Part shown: positions 11,370 through 21,924 of the stretch, piece by piece
Layout: each line of letters opens with the position of its first letter
How positions within the stretch are numbered: position 1 is the first letter of the stretch
Notes under the pieces: generated by a model
Database searches by the model: none
The model's input: the letters and a program-made list of their open reading frames with translations, nothing else
What the model was told of the DNA's origin: nothing
Translations under genes and position numbers: made by a program
From: Ornithodoros turicata
Taxonomy: Eukaryota > Arthropoda > Arachnida > Ixodida > Argasidae
Length of the DNA: 64,000 nt
Assembly: GCF_037126465.1 (NCBI RefSeq)
Contig: NW_026999403.1
Span: forward strand, 1,302,001 to 1,366,000
Direction: 5' to 3'

Positions 11370-11490
11370 AAGGGGCTTAAACTAACCTCACAGGACCAAA
11401 CTAGCCTAAACTATCCGAAACTATCCAAAACTAACCTAAACTAACCAAAAATAACCTAAACTAACCTAACGTAACCTGATCTAACCCGAC
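11370..11490. repeat. Degenerate CCTAA-like tract
   Basis: About 120 bp are built of irregular aacctaaacta / ccaaaacta units that drift around CCTAA. It resembles a decayed interstitial form of the arthropod telomere motif TTAGG, but the units are not regular and simple-sequence drift is an equal explanation. It is preceded at about 11160-11220 by irregular accgtcaaa units. Confidence 0.4.
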
Positions 11491-11837
11491 GCAAAATGCA
11501 ATCAATCCGCCCCCGTGCTATAGATGGTGAGGGGATTTTGAAACAGTTTATTTTTAATGGTGGATTATTAGACGGTGATCTCTCAGCGGGGATAGTAAGC
11601 GGTTAATTTTTTTATATATATTTTTAACCATGTATTTTTTAAGCGGTTTATTCTTAATGGTGGATTTCGGGTCCCCCCCCCCAATCATCATCATCATCAT
11701 CGTCTCCTCATTCCGCCTCATGCGAACCCACGTAAATTGACTCCTCGAAACACGTGGACGGATCCAGAAATTCCGTTTTTAACAGCAATGCGCAAAACAT
11801 AAGTCGGAAATGTAGCGAACGTCACATATATGGGCCC

Positions 11838-11914
11838 CAGTTTCAGATTCTTATGGCCATAGTTGTCGATGCACCATAAAAATCCTAATCATCATCATCA
11901 TCAGTTTCAGATTC
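11838..11914 (+). mobile_element. LINE-X 3'-end mini-insertion with 13-bp TSD
   Basis: Insert 11851-11901 (51 bp) begins ttatggccatagttgtcg and ends with an ATC run. The flanks are perfect: cagtttcagattc at 11838-11850 and 11902-11914. Confidence 0.8.
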
Positions 11915-12397
11915 ACTTTTCAATCGCAGAGGGCGCCCCCTTTGATTCGCTCCATATTAGCGACAAACACTACCCAGGGAAACGAAGTCTACAACGCAAA
12001 AACATGTGTCCTTTACAGGTAAATGAGATTGCGTAGCGCATGAAATGCCCTGTTCTTTTAATTAGCTGCCATTTACCTAAGCTCTTACCCACTAATGGAA
12101 CACTAATCCGATTATAAAACCACTGCGGGGTGTACGAGGATGCAGTCGAGCTTGCGGAGCATAATGAAAGATGAGCAGTTTAGCGTACAGTCTACCCTGA
12201 AAGGAAGTGATAGCTTACGAGCCAAATCTGTGTTTTGATTGTTTTTTTTTTTTCTGATAAGAAGTATTAATAGAATTTTTCGAATCCGAATCCAATGAAG
12301 GTTCTGCGAATCCACGAATCTTTCGAACCATTTCTTAAAAAAAAAAATCGTTTAAAAAGCCATGGGAAAAGCACTTCTACTGAAAAGTGTTTTGAAG

Positions 12398-12563
12398 CAG
12401 AATTTAATACTCTAACTGTAAAGTTCGATCTTAACTGAATCGCTATACTTTTAACTAGTACTTTCCTTACCATTGTCTTGGCGCATTATGGCCTTCGTCG
12501 CTTATGCGCCAAGGAAACCTGAATGATCATCATCATCATCATCATCATCATCAGAATTTGATA
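12398..12563 (+). mobile_element. LINE-X 3' end with TSD
   Basis: Insert 12410-12551 contains the 3' UTR (ctctaactgtaaagttcg...), the stem-loop (ttggcgcattatggcc / tatgcgccaag) and a long ATC run. The flanks are cagaatttaata and cagaatttgata, a 12-bp TSD with one mismatch. It is closest to the copy at 8112-8370. Confidence 0.75.
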
Positions 12564-12800
12564 TATTTGTTTAATGAGAAACAAATTAAATAATAGTTCC
12601 CTTTCAGGGGGAACAGTACCCGTATAATTCTTCCTAAATGTATTTGTATAAGACGTTGCTCATCGACTACAAGAAATACATAAACGCTTCAGTCTGAATT
12701 CTTTCCGTGAAACTAAGAAACCATCAAAAGCAAAACCATGTTATTTTAGACTTGTAATAAGAGCTACTGCTTGAACTCTCTCAGTCCAGAGCAATGTAAG

Positions 12801-12832
12801 TAAACAAACAAACAAACAAACAAACAAACAAG
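12801..12832. repeat. (AAAC)n microsatellite
   Basis: Repeated aaac units in an otherwise unremarkable stretch. Confidence 0.85.
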
Positions 12833-12879
12833 AAAACACCCGCTGGCCAATCAGGCTCTCGATGGACTCCGGAGGCGCT

Positions 12880-13200
12880 ATAATTTTAAATTTTCGTGAA
12901 TTTTATCGAGATCACACACCACTACATCCGGCCCTTTTGCTGGCTGACGAACCTCTTACACCTCCTTCAAGAACTTTTAGCTTTTTTTTTAGGGACATTG
13001 GGCTTTTATGCAGTATGACTGTCTGTTTGTTAATTTTTATGGTTATGTTTTATGACACCTTTTGAATGCTTTATATTTAATCTAATCGCTTTGTCTTAAC
13101 CCTGTTACTACATTCATTACCACAGTCTTGGCGCTTATGGCCTTTGTTGCTTTCGCGCCATTAAAATTCAGTCATCATCATCATCATCAGCTAATTTTAA
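12880..13200 (+). pseudogene. LINE-X 3' end with diverged C-terminus
   Basis: In the frame of 12862-13065 the segment PLHPALLLADEPLTPPSRTF corresponds to LHPALLLGDEPLLPF of the 35-kb copy. The 3' UTR, tcttggcgcttatgg, tcgcgccatt and an ATC run follow. The flanks show gctataattttaaa at about 12886 and gctaattttaaa at 13190, an imperfect TSD. Confidence 0.65.
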
Positions 13201-13466
13201 AAAGAAACGAACAAACGCGGTTGGTGTATTCGAAAGATTCGATTTGCCGATTTGGGCGCAGGAATTCGGATTTCCGAATCTCGTATCCCTTCGGTTGGGC
13301 CATCCCTGTGATTAATACCGTAGTCTAACACTAAAAGTGAGAGGTGGGGGGGGGGGGGGGTGAGAGGGGAGAAGGTCCCAGCGTCACTCTCGAAACCGCT
13401 ACACGCCAAACGCGTTTTTAAGCTGGTTTGGAAGTAAAATTTGGCTATGTGCCTACAGTATACCAT

Positions 13467-13730
13467 CACTCTTAGAAATGAACTTCACCGCAAAGCACGC
13501 TCCCAGCCAACCATAATCTCTAATATGATACCGTTATCTGCCCTGATTTGATGAAAACGAGAGGCGTACGCCTTTTTTTTGTGTGTGTGTGACAATTATG
13601 AACTGCACAAGTGTCACAGAAAAGGCGTACGCCTCCCGTTTTCAACAAATCACGGCAAATAACGATGGCATTCGAGATTATGGTTGGCTAGGAGCGTGCT
13701 GCTATGTGGTGAAGTTCATTTTTAAGAGTG
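13467..13730. mobile_element. Foldback MITE with ~115-bp inverted arms
   Basis: The left end cactcttagaaatgaacttc is complementary to the right end gaagttcatttttaagagtg, and similarity continues inward to ggcgtacgcctttt / aaaaggcgtacgcc, so nearly the whole 264-bp element folds back on itself. The CACTCTTA tip resembles the TA-inserting element at 47932-48197 (cactcttaaa), suggesting Tc1/mariner mobilisation, but the 2-bp flanks here (AT and CA) are not an intact TA duplication. The gtgtgtgt run sits in the loop. Confidence 0.75.
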
Positions 13731-13744
13731 CATTTGCGTGCAGA

Positions 13745-14012
13745 GGTGGGTGTGGCATCTTACCGTAGTGGTATCTCCGAGGTCTTACAGGATACTGGCA
13801 GGTGGATGTGTTCGAATCCTACCACCGGCGTCGGCGTCTGATGTTTTTCCGAGGTTTTCTGGAAGGCTTTACGGAAGTATGTCGACACAGTTCCTGCTGA
13901 AGTCACCCCAGGACGCATGCTAAATCCTCTCACTCCTTCGTACAGTTCCCTCTCCATCTGATCACATCTGTAGAATACCCATAGCCGCACGTGCGCTGCG
14001 GTGCCAATGCTG
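13745..14012 (+). mobile_element. tRNA-derived SINE
   Basis: B-box-like gttcgaatcctaccacc is followed by the conserved body (gtatgtcgacacag, gaagtcaccccaggacgca) and the 3' region with catagccgca. It matches the SINE at 10096-10365 along its length. It sits just right of the MITE at 13467-13730. No TSD was recognised. Confidence 0.65.
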
Positions 14013-15042
14013 CAGCGTCTGCCTTGAACGGATCATTATTTATTTGTTTATTTCATTAGAAGCCATTACATAACGGACGGGCAGGATGTACCGTACATGA
14101 GTGATAATTACTTTAAAACCAACACATGAAGATCGCTATCGGAAAAAAATATGGCATAGTATAGGCATCTAACAATATATCGTGCAAGCTGCAAAGCAAT
14201 CAACACACATTTATGGTGAAGTAAAATATACGCGTAGCGAGTAACGATATAACCCTAGACCAGAAATGCCGTTTCGTAAATATCAGTTATGATTTTTTCT
14301 ATTAACGCTAATTATCAGTGATGTATCTATAGTATTGAAACTCTATTTGTTGAAGCTAAAATTGTTCTGTATCGTCGCTTGTCGCACAAGGCATTGAGAC
14401 CAGCGAACATGATTTTGCGCTCTCAGCAACGTTGACGAAAATGCAGTAAAGATTGTTTATATTCTACTTGCAAGAGAAGATAACGGCAACAATTTAAGAA
14501 GTATTGTGCTTTCGGTACTGTTCCACACTGATTACGCCAGTCCCGCTAGTGATCTCTGTGTCCTATAGCTATATGCAGCACTCTTCCTTAATGCCGCTTG
14601 GCACGGCCTATGATTTCGAAAGCTCCGATACAGGCGTACATTTAAATTGGCTGCAATTTCGCAACGAAGAGTCTTTCTGCATATCCAAACAAACTCGCGG
14701 GCCAAATGATGCGCAACCCAGTGTGCCTTGTATGTGGCTGCTGCTACGAAGACTTCTCTCAACCAACAACTGGCAGCGCAGGGATAATGCCCCATCGATT
14801 GGTTTATCCGCCATTTGCATTGCAAATGCGCTGCCACGATCACGGATCAATGAGTAGGGAACGTCGTTTTCTCTCGAAGGCGGAAAGAAGACGCAGGCAG
14901 CCTTCCTTTCAAGAATGTGACATTCATGGCTGGGGGGGGGTCTCCTCTCTGCATGCCGGTCTTGAAAACAGATGACACGTTTCACTTCGTCCATACTGCG
15001 TGCTGGTGGAATATGTTTTCTCGGGATCAGCACTCAGCACTA
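14013..15042. other. Unassigned sequence
   Basis: The start (atttatttgtttatttc, then gccattacataacgg) loosely resembles the reverse-complemented 3' end of the CR1-like LINE at 48256. Otherwise I see no gene or repeat. The overlapping open frames at 14504-15033 on both strands have no recognisable domain and look like chance frames. Confidence 0.4.
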
Positions 15043-15478
15043 TATGGCGGAGTTGACTGTACACTCTAAATCTTTTCACACCTTTAAAGGTGTAATAGCG
15101 TGCATGGCGCACGCCTTTTTAGGTGTAATTTTGGTAACATCATAATGGAGCACGGTTTCGCACAAATTTTCTTTACTCGAGTGGTGTCTGTCCTCCAAAA
15201 ATTCAGTCTTGCAACATCTCAACATTGTTCAACAGTATTGTAGGTACTTGCGCGTGCTCGATTATCGATAGCGATGCATATATGCATTAGCTCGTACCTA
15301 CGATATCCAAGACATAATGAAAGCAAGATTTGCACTGACACTTCATCTTTAGTAATGCTTTCCGAATTTTGTAAAATATCATCCTGGAGATGCAATGTTA
15401 CGCAACCATATTGAATGTGCATAGCGCACACCTTTAAAGGTGTGAAAAAGTTTACAGTGTATGGCGGAGTTGACTGTA
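15043..15478. mobile_element. 398-bp TA-flanked MITE, copy 1
   Basis: Element 15062-15459 is flanked by TA (15060-15061, 15460-15461). The ends are inverted: cactctaaatcttttcacac on the left, and gtgtgaaaaagtttacagtg on the right. Internal motifs acctttaaaggtgt are palindromic. A near-identical 398-bp copy lies at 34563-34960. Beyond the TA, a 17-bp unit (tatggcggagttgactg) occurs immediately left (15043-15059) and right (15460-15476), so the insertion hit the junction of a pre-existing tandem pair. Tc1/mariner-type, no transposase. Confidence 0.9.
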
Positions 15479-16470
15479 GGTCCTCATGTTCGCGGGGAAG
15501 CGCGTTGGGGAATCCGTTTACGAATACAGGTCCCGTATGGAATGCGCAGAGAAGGGTTGTCAAGGGGGATAGGGAAGGCAGTGGTTAGGCCTCGTAACGG
15601 TCGCTTTGCTCGCGCGTCCCCCCACATAATTTCACGCCCGCGACCACTAAAGAAGACCGAGAAAGACGCTAGTAATTTGGGGGCACAGCACAAGTTGCTT
15701 GGGCATGTGGTGTGCCACATGGAACGTCAAGTATACGGTTTGAAGTACAACTTGTGGAGCGCGTTGAAGAACCCTCGAGTTTGAAAATTCATTCCCCGAT
15801 CGACCACTGCGGCGCTGTCTGTTATAGTTCACTCGCAACGTAAAACAATGAACTATAATTATGAGAAAGACTCTTTTTTTAAAGAAAAGAGCCTTTTTTT
15901 CTTAAAGTAGGCATATCGAACGCATTAATTGAACTGGCCGAACTATACTTGATGAGTTGAGGATACGCAACTTCTTTTTCTTTGTAAAAATTATAATGGA
16001 ACAGTTCAGCGTGCACAGATTTCTTTTTTTTTTTTTTCACTTTTCAGTGTGAAAAAACAGTATTTTTACCAAAAACACACTTTTATATTCTGAATACTTT
16101 ACTGAAGAGTTCTGACAGAGTTTTAAAAAATGTAATGAGAAAACCTATCCGAAATAGTATTTTAAACAGGGCTCACCTCCGCCTAGGTGGTGTTACGTGT
16201 AGAATGCTCAAATTAGAGCTTATCGAACGGTTAAGAGTTTTTCTTTTTTTCTTTTTTCTTTTTCTTTTTTTTGTTGTTGTTGGTGTACATTAAAAGGGGG
16301 GACCTCACACAATTTGCAGAGGACAATCCTGGTTCCAGTTAATTCCGACCGCCCGAAATTCGTGTTGGCCATGTTAGCTCTAGTGTCATGTTCTTGTTGT
16401 TGTTTTTAAGTTGTTGAGTGTCATGTATCACCAGTATATATCATGTATATCATGTATCATCTCTGTCAGG
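15479..16470. other. Unassigned sequence with T-rich tracts
   Basis: I see no gene. There are T-rich low-complexity runs at 16020-16040 and 16245-16290, a small hairpin (gactctttttttaaag / aaagagcc) near 15866-15900, and repeated tcatgtatatcatgtat at 16430-16460. Confidence 0.4.
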
Positions 16471-16479
16471 CTTACACTC

Positions 16480-16558
16480 TTGTTTGGCTCTCCTATGACC
16501 TTAGTTGTCCGTGCGCCATAAAAACCAGAATCATCATCATCATCATTGTTTGGCTCTC
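16480..16558 (+). mobile_element. LINE-X 3'-end mini-insertion with 13-bp TSD
   Basis: The insert, about 16493-16545, begins ctatgaccttagttgtccg and ends gcgccataaaaaccag plus an ATC run. The flanks are perfect: ttgtttggctctc at 16480-16492 and 16546-16558. Confidence 0.8.
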
Positions 16559-16884
16559 ACTCTTTTTCGCATATTAGCTTGTTGAGCGTGCGTTCAACCT
16601 GAATATCATCCCGAGCAGCTATAGATGAAAATTTCGATTCCACGATGTTTATTTTTCAATTTCTTGAAAAGCGACAAAAGGTAACAAGAAATGGATGCCT
16701 ACATCCCTTCACCCCTTTATAATGCGGTCACAATACCCTACTTGGGCGTCATTGCCATAATTTGCGAGTGCTTCTTTTCTTTTTTTTTTCTTCTTCTTTT
16801 TTTGCTGTGTAGTTCTACACAGCACGAACGGATGAATTTTTTCCTAAATAGTGGAATACTACAGAACAGTCGCGGGCACTATTG

Positions 16885-17267
16885 CTTGCAGTACTGCTCC
16901 TGGACCGATCTTTCCTGATCTTCTACCACGTGTAAATAAATCAGTAAACAAAAACAAAACTATATACACATTCTGTATACAGGGTGTTTGCTCTAACCTG
17001 TCCAGAAATCTTATTTACAGCGATCGATAAAAGGGAAACGAGCGCTACTTTTCAGCTACTTGACTAAGAAACAGGTGCTACCAGTGAAGCAGTACCTGTT
17101 TCTTACTCAAGTAGCAGAAAAGTACCAACTGCTTTTCCTTTATCTCTCGCTTTAAATATAATTTCTGGACACGTTAGAGCAAACACTCTGCATATCTTGC
17201 GCTTTGTTGCGCCGCTTGGCTTGGTGAACAGTGTCTTGAAATACGGCCGAATGGTCGCGGGGTAGTC
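16885..17267. repeat. Outlying satellite unit interrupted by a MITE
   Basis: The part left of 16979 (gctcctggaccgatc, ctaccacgtgtaaataaatc) and the part right of 17190 (cgctttgttg, tcttgaaatacggccgaatg) are two halves of the 167-bp satellite unit of the main array. The MITE at 16980-17190 splits them. The unit is more diverged than those after 18670, consistent with an old array edge. Confidence 0.7.
16980..17190. mobile_element. 211-bp MITE inside a satellite unit
   Basis: The inverted ends are cagggtgtttgctctaac and gttagagcaaacactctg, with TA on the left and CA on the right. Inner sequence forms a further hairpin (gctacttgactaagaaacag / ctgtttcttactcaagtagc). CAGGGTG-type tips with TA suggest the Tc1/mariner group. 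Confidence 0.85.
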
Positions 17268-17313
17268 GGTCGGCATATCGGCATATCGGTTTATCGTGCA
17301 TATCGGCAACGCG

Positions 17314-17817
17314 ATGAGCATGGCTGGAAACAAGCGCAAGCGGACAGAGCTGACTGCAGGGACGAAGAAGCGGTTATGGAGCTTGTTGCTCCGCCACCAG
17401 CAGACGACGCCGGAGACGCGACTGTAGACACAAGCAGTGAAGAGGAATTATGTGCACCTGCTCTCGTCATCGTAAGGGATGCCACCCAAGCGCTCAAGAT
17501 GGCTTTGCAATTCTTCGAGCAGCAAAAGGACATTCAAAATGTGCATGCAATTTGTAACGCAATAGAGACAGTGGAGAGCTTGCAAATTGAAAGTGCTACG
17601 AAACAGACAATTCTGACGGATTTCTTTCGCAAAATTGTGAATCAGCAAGTGAATCGTCTTCATTTTAGTACAGCATGTAGCAGTAGATTCACACAGGTGC
17701 ATGTGTGTGTGTGGGGGGGGGGCGTTTTTCCGTGCGTTTCTCGTTAATATGACAATTTCGCTTTATGACCAAAATCGGCGGGAACGGACTTGGTCATATT
17801 AACGAGTTTAGACTGTA
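17314..17817 (+). pseudogene. Tigger/pogo-like transposase relic with internal deletion and 3' terminal repeat
   Basis: A short frame from 17314 (MAGNKRKRTELTAGTKKR from its third codon) looks like the N-terminal start of a CENP-B/Tigger-type transposase. A second frame (17376-17747) ends in KQTILTDFF, the C-terminal signature of Tigger transposases (typically KQTxITDFF), after an acidic stretch (SSEEELCAP) and an ALQFFEQQ helix. The HTH and DDE catalytic core between them is missing, and the two parts are in different frames. The 3' end ctcgttaatatgac ... gtcatattaacgagtttagactg stops at 17815 before TA and then satellite sequence. No matching 5' terminal repeat is seen, so the element is also 5'-damaged. 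It cannot encode an active transposase. The family is well supported by the C-terminus; the N-terminal match is weaker. Confidence 0.65.
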
Positions 17818-18026
17818 TATGATTTGTTAACGCTGTCTGCCTTGGTAGACCGTGGTTTTAAATACGGCCAAATGGTTGCGAGGTAGTACTGCTTGGAGTG
17901 CTGCTCCTGGAACGATTTTTCCTAATCTTCCACCACGTGTAAATAAATAAGTCAACAATACAAAAATGAATTTTTCTCTCTATATATATATATGCTTTGT
18001 TAACGCTGTCTGCCTTGGTGGACCAT
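17818..18026. repeat. Satellite unit before the first inserted block
   Basis: One ~167-bp unit (ttaaatacggccaaatgg, tgcttggagtgctgctcctg, ccaccacgtgtaaataaa, tatgctttgttaacgctg) runs from the end of the Tigger relic to the gaccat that precedes the block at 18027. Confidence 0.8.
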
Positions 18027-18669
18027 GTCGGGCGCGCAGCCTCTTTGTGTTTTGTTTTGGCGACTTTCAATCGGAAGTGCGTCTATTCGCCGACATGGGA
18101 ACCCTGCACCCAGTGGAATTAGGGAACCTTTGGACTGCCGTCGTCGATACATCACAGGGGTGCCTCCAAGGACAGTGGGACGTGTATAGCAATGCAAGCT
18201 TCCGAGTGACGCCGGACCAGGGCGGGAGGCAGGTAATCCAAGGTTAACCATGTGGTTCTCGTCGCTTTGGGACATTGCGACGAAAAGTCGCCGTTCGTCA
18301 GGCGGCACAACCACAATTGAACTGTCGGAAGCACTTCAGTGGACGGTTTTTTACTTTTCCCGTACATGTTTGTCGTGTAGTGTAATGTCAGCACTGACAT
18401 CAGTTTTGTGGGTGCTGATTGGTGGAGGAGAGGTGGCCTTTCCTTTAAGAAGGCACCCGCGCATGTTGGCGGGGTTGATTGCTGATGGTCTCGCTGCCAC
18501 TTAGGCTAGCAGTTGTAACTCGAAGTTCCCTGTAATAAATGTATATTATTGGTGTTCTACGTCAAGTCCCCGTGGACTCCTCCTTTCGTAACGTGTCCAC
18601 GTAGCGTGGGGCCCGCGAACCGTTCCTACGACTCAACGGACCCACTTCAAGAACTCTACGAACTTATCT
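18027..18669 (+). mobile_element. 643-bp block inserted in the satellite, copy 1
   Basis: The block is flanked by gaccat on both sides (18021-18026, 18670-18675), and that hexamer belongs to the satellite unit, so the block is an insertion with a 5-6 bp target duplication. It contains a polyadenylation-type aataaatg near 18535 and the palindrome-like gtcagcactgacatcag near 18388. These and the short TSD would suit an LTR-retrotransposon remnant, but I cannot see TG...CA ends, gag or pol. Copy 2 at 20352-21001 is nearly identical. The small open frames inside show no recognised domain. Confidence 0.6.
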
Positions 18670-20351
18670 GACCATATCTTGGAATACGGACAAATAGTCG
18701 CGAGATACTACTGCTTGCAGTGCTGCTCCTGGAACGATTTTTCCTAATCTTCCACCACGTGTAAATAAATAAGTCAACAATACAAAAATGAATTTTTCTC
18801 TCTATATATATATATGCTTTGTTAACGCTGTCTGCCTTGGCGGACCATGCCTTGGAATACGGACAAATAGTCGCGTGGTAGTACTGCTTGCAGTGCTGCT
18901 CCTGGAACGATTTTTTCTAATCTTCCACCACGTGTAAATAAATCCGTCAACAATACAAAAAACGAAATTTTCTGTATATATATGCTTTGTTAACGCTGTC
19001 TGCCTTGGTGGACCTTGTCTTGGAATACGGACAAATAGTCGCGTGGTAGTACTGCTTGCAGTGCTGCTCCTGGAACGATTTTTTTCTAATCTTCCACCAC
19101 GTGTAAATAAATCCGTCAACAATACAAAAAACGAAATTTTCTGTATATATATGCTTTGTTAACGCTGTCTGCCTTGGTGGACCGTGTCTTGGAATGCGGC
19201 CGAATGGTCGCGAGGTACTACTGCTTGCAGTGCTGCTGGAACGATATTTCCTAATCTTCCACCACGTGTAAATAAATAAGTCAATGATACAAAAACGAAA
19301 TTTTCTGTATATATATGCTTTGTTAACGCTGTCTGCCTTGGTGGACCATGCCTTGGAATACGGCCAAATAGTCGCGTGGTGGTACTGCTTGCAGTGCTGC
19401 TCCTGGAGCGATTTTTCCTAATCTTCCACCACGTGTAAATAAATCAGTCAACAATACAAAAAATGAATTTTCTGTATATATATGCTTTGTTAACGCTGTC
19501 TGCCTTGGTGGACCGTGTCTTGGAATACGGCCGAATGGTCGCGTGGTGGTACTGCTTGCAGTGCTGCTCCTGGAACGATTTTTCCTAATCTTCCACCACG
19601 TGTAAATAAATCAGTCAATGATACAAAAACGAAATTTTCTGTATATATATGCTTTGTTAACGCTGTCTGCCTTGGTGGACCATGCCTTGGAATACGGCCA
19701 AATAGTCGCGTGGTGGTACTGCTTGCAGTGCTGCTCCTGGAACGATTTTTCCTAATCTTCCACCACGTGTAAATAAATCAGTCAACAATACAAAAAATGA
19801 ATTTTCTGTATATATATGCTTTGTTAACGCTGTCTGCCTTGGTGGACCGTGTCTTGGAATACGGCCGAATGGTCGCGTGGTGGTACTGCTTGCAGTGCTG
19901 CTCCTGGAACGATTTTTCCTAATCTTCCACCACGTGTAAATAAATAAGTCAATGATACAAAAACGAAATTTTCTGTATATATATGCTTTGTTAACGCTGT
20001 CTGCATTGGTGGACCATGCCTTGGAATACGGCCAAATAGTCGCGTGGTGGTACTGCTTGCAGTGCTGCTCCTGGAACGATTTTTCCTAATCTTCCACCAC
20101 GTGTAAATAAATCAGTCAACAATACAAAAAATGAATTTTCTGTATATATATGCTTTGTTAACGCTGTCTGCCTTGGTGCACCGTGTCTTGGAATACGGCC
20201 GAATGGTCGCGTGATAGTACTGCTTGCAGTGCTGCTCCTGGAACGATTTTTCCTAATCTTCCACCACGTGTAAATAAATCAGTCACCAATACAAAAACGA
20301 AATTTTCTGTATATATATGCTTTGTTAACGCTGTCTGCCTTGGTGGACCAT
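18670..20351. repeat. 167-bp satellite array, central part (A-B dimers)
   Basis: Units begin at the gacc landmark at 18670, 18843, 19011, 19180, 19344, 19511, 19678, 19845, 20012 and 20179. From 19344 the period is exactly 167 and two variants alternate: A (accatgccttgg ... ccaaatag) and B (accgtgtcttgg ... ccgaatgg), three A-B pairs of 334 bp. Each unit has a CACGTG hexamer followed by aataaat, a tatata run and ttgttaacgctgtctg. Since 167 is not a multiple of 3, no frame runs through the array; it is non-coding. Confidence 0.95.
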
Positions 20352-21001
20352 GTCGGGCGCGCAGCCTCTTTGTGTTTTGTTTTGGCGACTTTCAATCGGA
20401 AGTGCGTCTATTCGCCGACATGGGAACCCTGCACCCAGAGGCATTGTGAAATTAGGGAACCTTTGGACTGCCGTCGTCGATACATCACGGGGGTGCCTCC
20501 AAGGACAGTGGGACGTTTATAACAATGCAAGCGTCCGAGTGACGCCGGTCCAGGGCGGAAGGCAGGTAATCCAAGGTTAACCATGTGGTTCTCGTCGCTT
20601 TGGGACATTGCGACGAAAAGTCGCCGCTCGTCAGGCGGCACGACCATAATTGAACTGTCGGAAGCACTTAAGTGGACGGTTTTTACTTTTCCCATACATG
20701 TTTGTCGTGTAGTGTAATGTCAGCACTGACATCAGTTTTGTGGGTGCTGATTGGTGGAGGAGAGGTGGCCTTTCCTTTAAGAAGGCACCCGCGCATGTTG
20801 GCGGGGTTGATTGCTGATGGTCTCGCTGCCACTTAGGCTAGCAGTTGTAACTCGAAGTTCCCGGTAATAAATGTATATTATTGGTGTTCTACGTCAAGTC
20901 CCCGTGGACTCCTCCTTTCGTAGCGTGTCGACGTAGCGTCGGGCCCGCGAACCGTTCCTACGACTCTGCGGACCCACTTCAAGAACTCTACGAACTTATC
21001 T
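20352..21001 (+). mobile_element. Inserted block in the satellite, copy 2
   Basis: A 650-bp near copy of 18027-18669, with the same gaccat flanks (20346-20351, 21002-21007) and the same internal aataaatg. The identical insertion point indicates that copy 2 arose by duplication of satellite plus block (offset 2325 bp), not by a second insertion. Small differences include an extra cattgtga near 20445 and tcgacgtagcgtcg in place of tccacgtagcgtgg. Confidence 0.7.
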
Positions 21002-21917
21002 GACCATATCTTGGAATACGGCCAAATGGTCGCGTGGTAGTGCGTATGCGTGGTATGCTTGCAGTGCTGCTCCTGGAACGATTTTTCCTAATCTTCTACC
21101 ACGTGTAAATAAATAAGTCAACAATACAAAAATGAAATTTTCTCTCTCTATATATATGCTTTGTTAACGCTGTCTGCCTTGGTACACCATGTCTTGGAAT
21201 ACGGCCAAATGGTCGCGTGGTAGTACTGCTTGCAGTGCTGCTCCTGGAGCGATTTTTCCTAATCTTCCACCACGTGTAAATAAATCAGTCAACAATACAA
21301 AAAATGAATTTTCTGTATATATATGCTTTGTTAACGCTGTCTGCCTTGGTACACCATGTCTTGGAATACGGCCAAATGGTCGCGTGGTAGTACTGCTTGC
21401 AGTGCTGCTCCTGGAGCGATTTTTCCTAATCTTCCACCACGTGTAAATAAATCAGTCAACAATACAAAAAATGAATTTTCTGTATATATATGCTTTGTTA
21501 ACGCTGTCTGCCTTGGTGGACCGTGTCTTGGAATGCGGCTGAATGGTCGCGAGGTACTACTGCTTGCAGTGCTGCTGGAAGGATATTTCCTAATCTTCCA
21601 CTACGTGTAAATAAATCAGTCAACAATAGAAAAAACGAAATTTTCTGTATATATATGCTTTATTAACGCTGTCTGCCTTGGTGGACCGTGTCTTGGAATG
21701 CGGCTGAATGGTCGCGAGGTACTACTGCTTGCAGTGCTGCTGGAAGGATATTTCCTAATCTTCCACTACGTGTAAATAAATCAGTCAACAATAGAAAAAA
21801 CGAAATTTTCTGTATATATATGCTTTATTAACGCTGTCTGCCTTGGTGGACCGTGTCTTGGAATACGGCCGAATCGTCGCGTGGTAGTACTGTTCCTGGT
21901 ACGATTTTTCCTAATCT
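21002..21917. repeat. 167-bp satellite array, distal part
   Basis: Units begin near 21002, 21185, 21352, 21519, 21684 and 21849. The units at 21185 and 21352 are almost identical to each other, as are those at 21519 and 21684, showing recent local duplication. The last unit is shortened (tgctgctcctgg is reduced to ttcctgg) and ends at cctaatcta, where a half MITE begins. Confidence 0.9.
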
Positions 21918-21924
21918 AAGTAAT

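Noticed and set aside
14504..15033. Overlapping frames of 103-141 codons on both strands
   Set aside because: No family resemblance, and frames of similar length occur in all directions, as expected by chance.
18027..18669. Solo LTR of an LTR retrotransposon
   Set aside because: The TSD and aataaa fit, but TG...CA ends could not be placed and no gag, pol or primer-binding site is convincing. Kept as an unclassified inserted block.
16885..21917. CRISPR-like regular repeat array
   Set aside because: The repeats are head-to-tail 167-bp units with no unique spacers, in eukaryotic DNA; this is a satellite.
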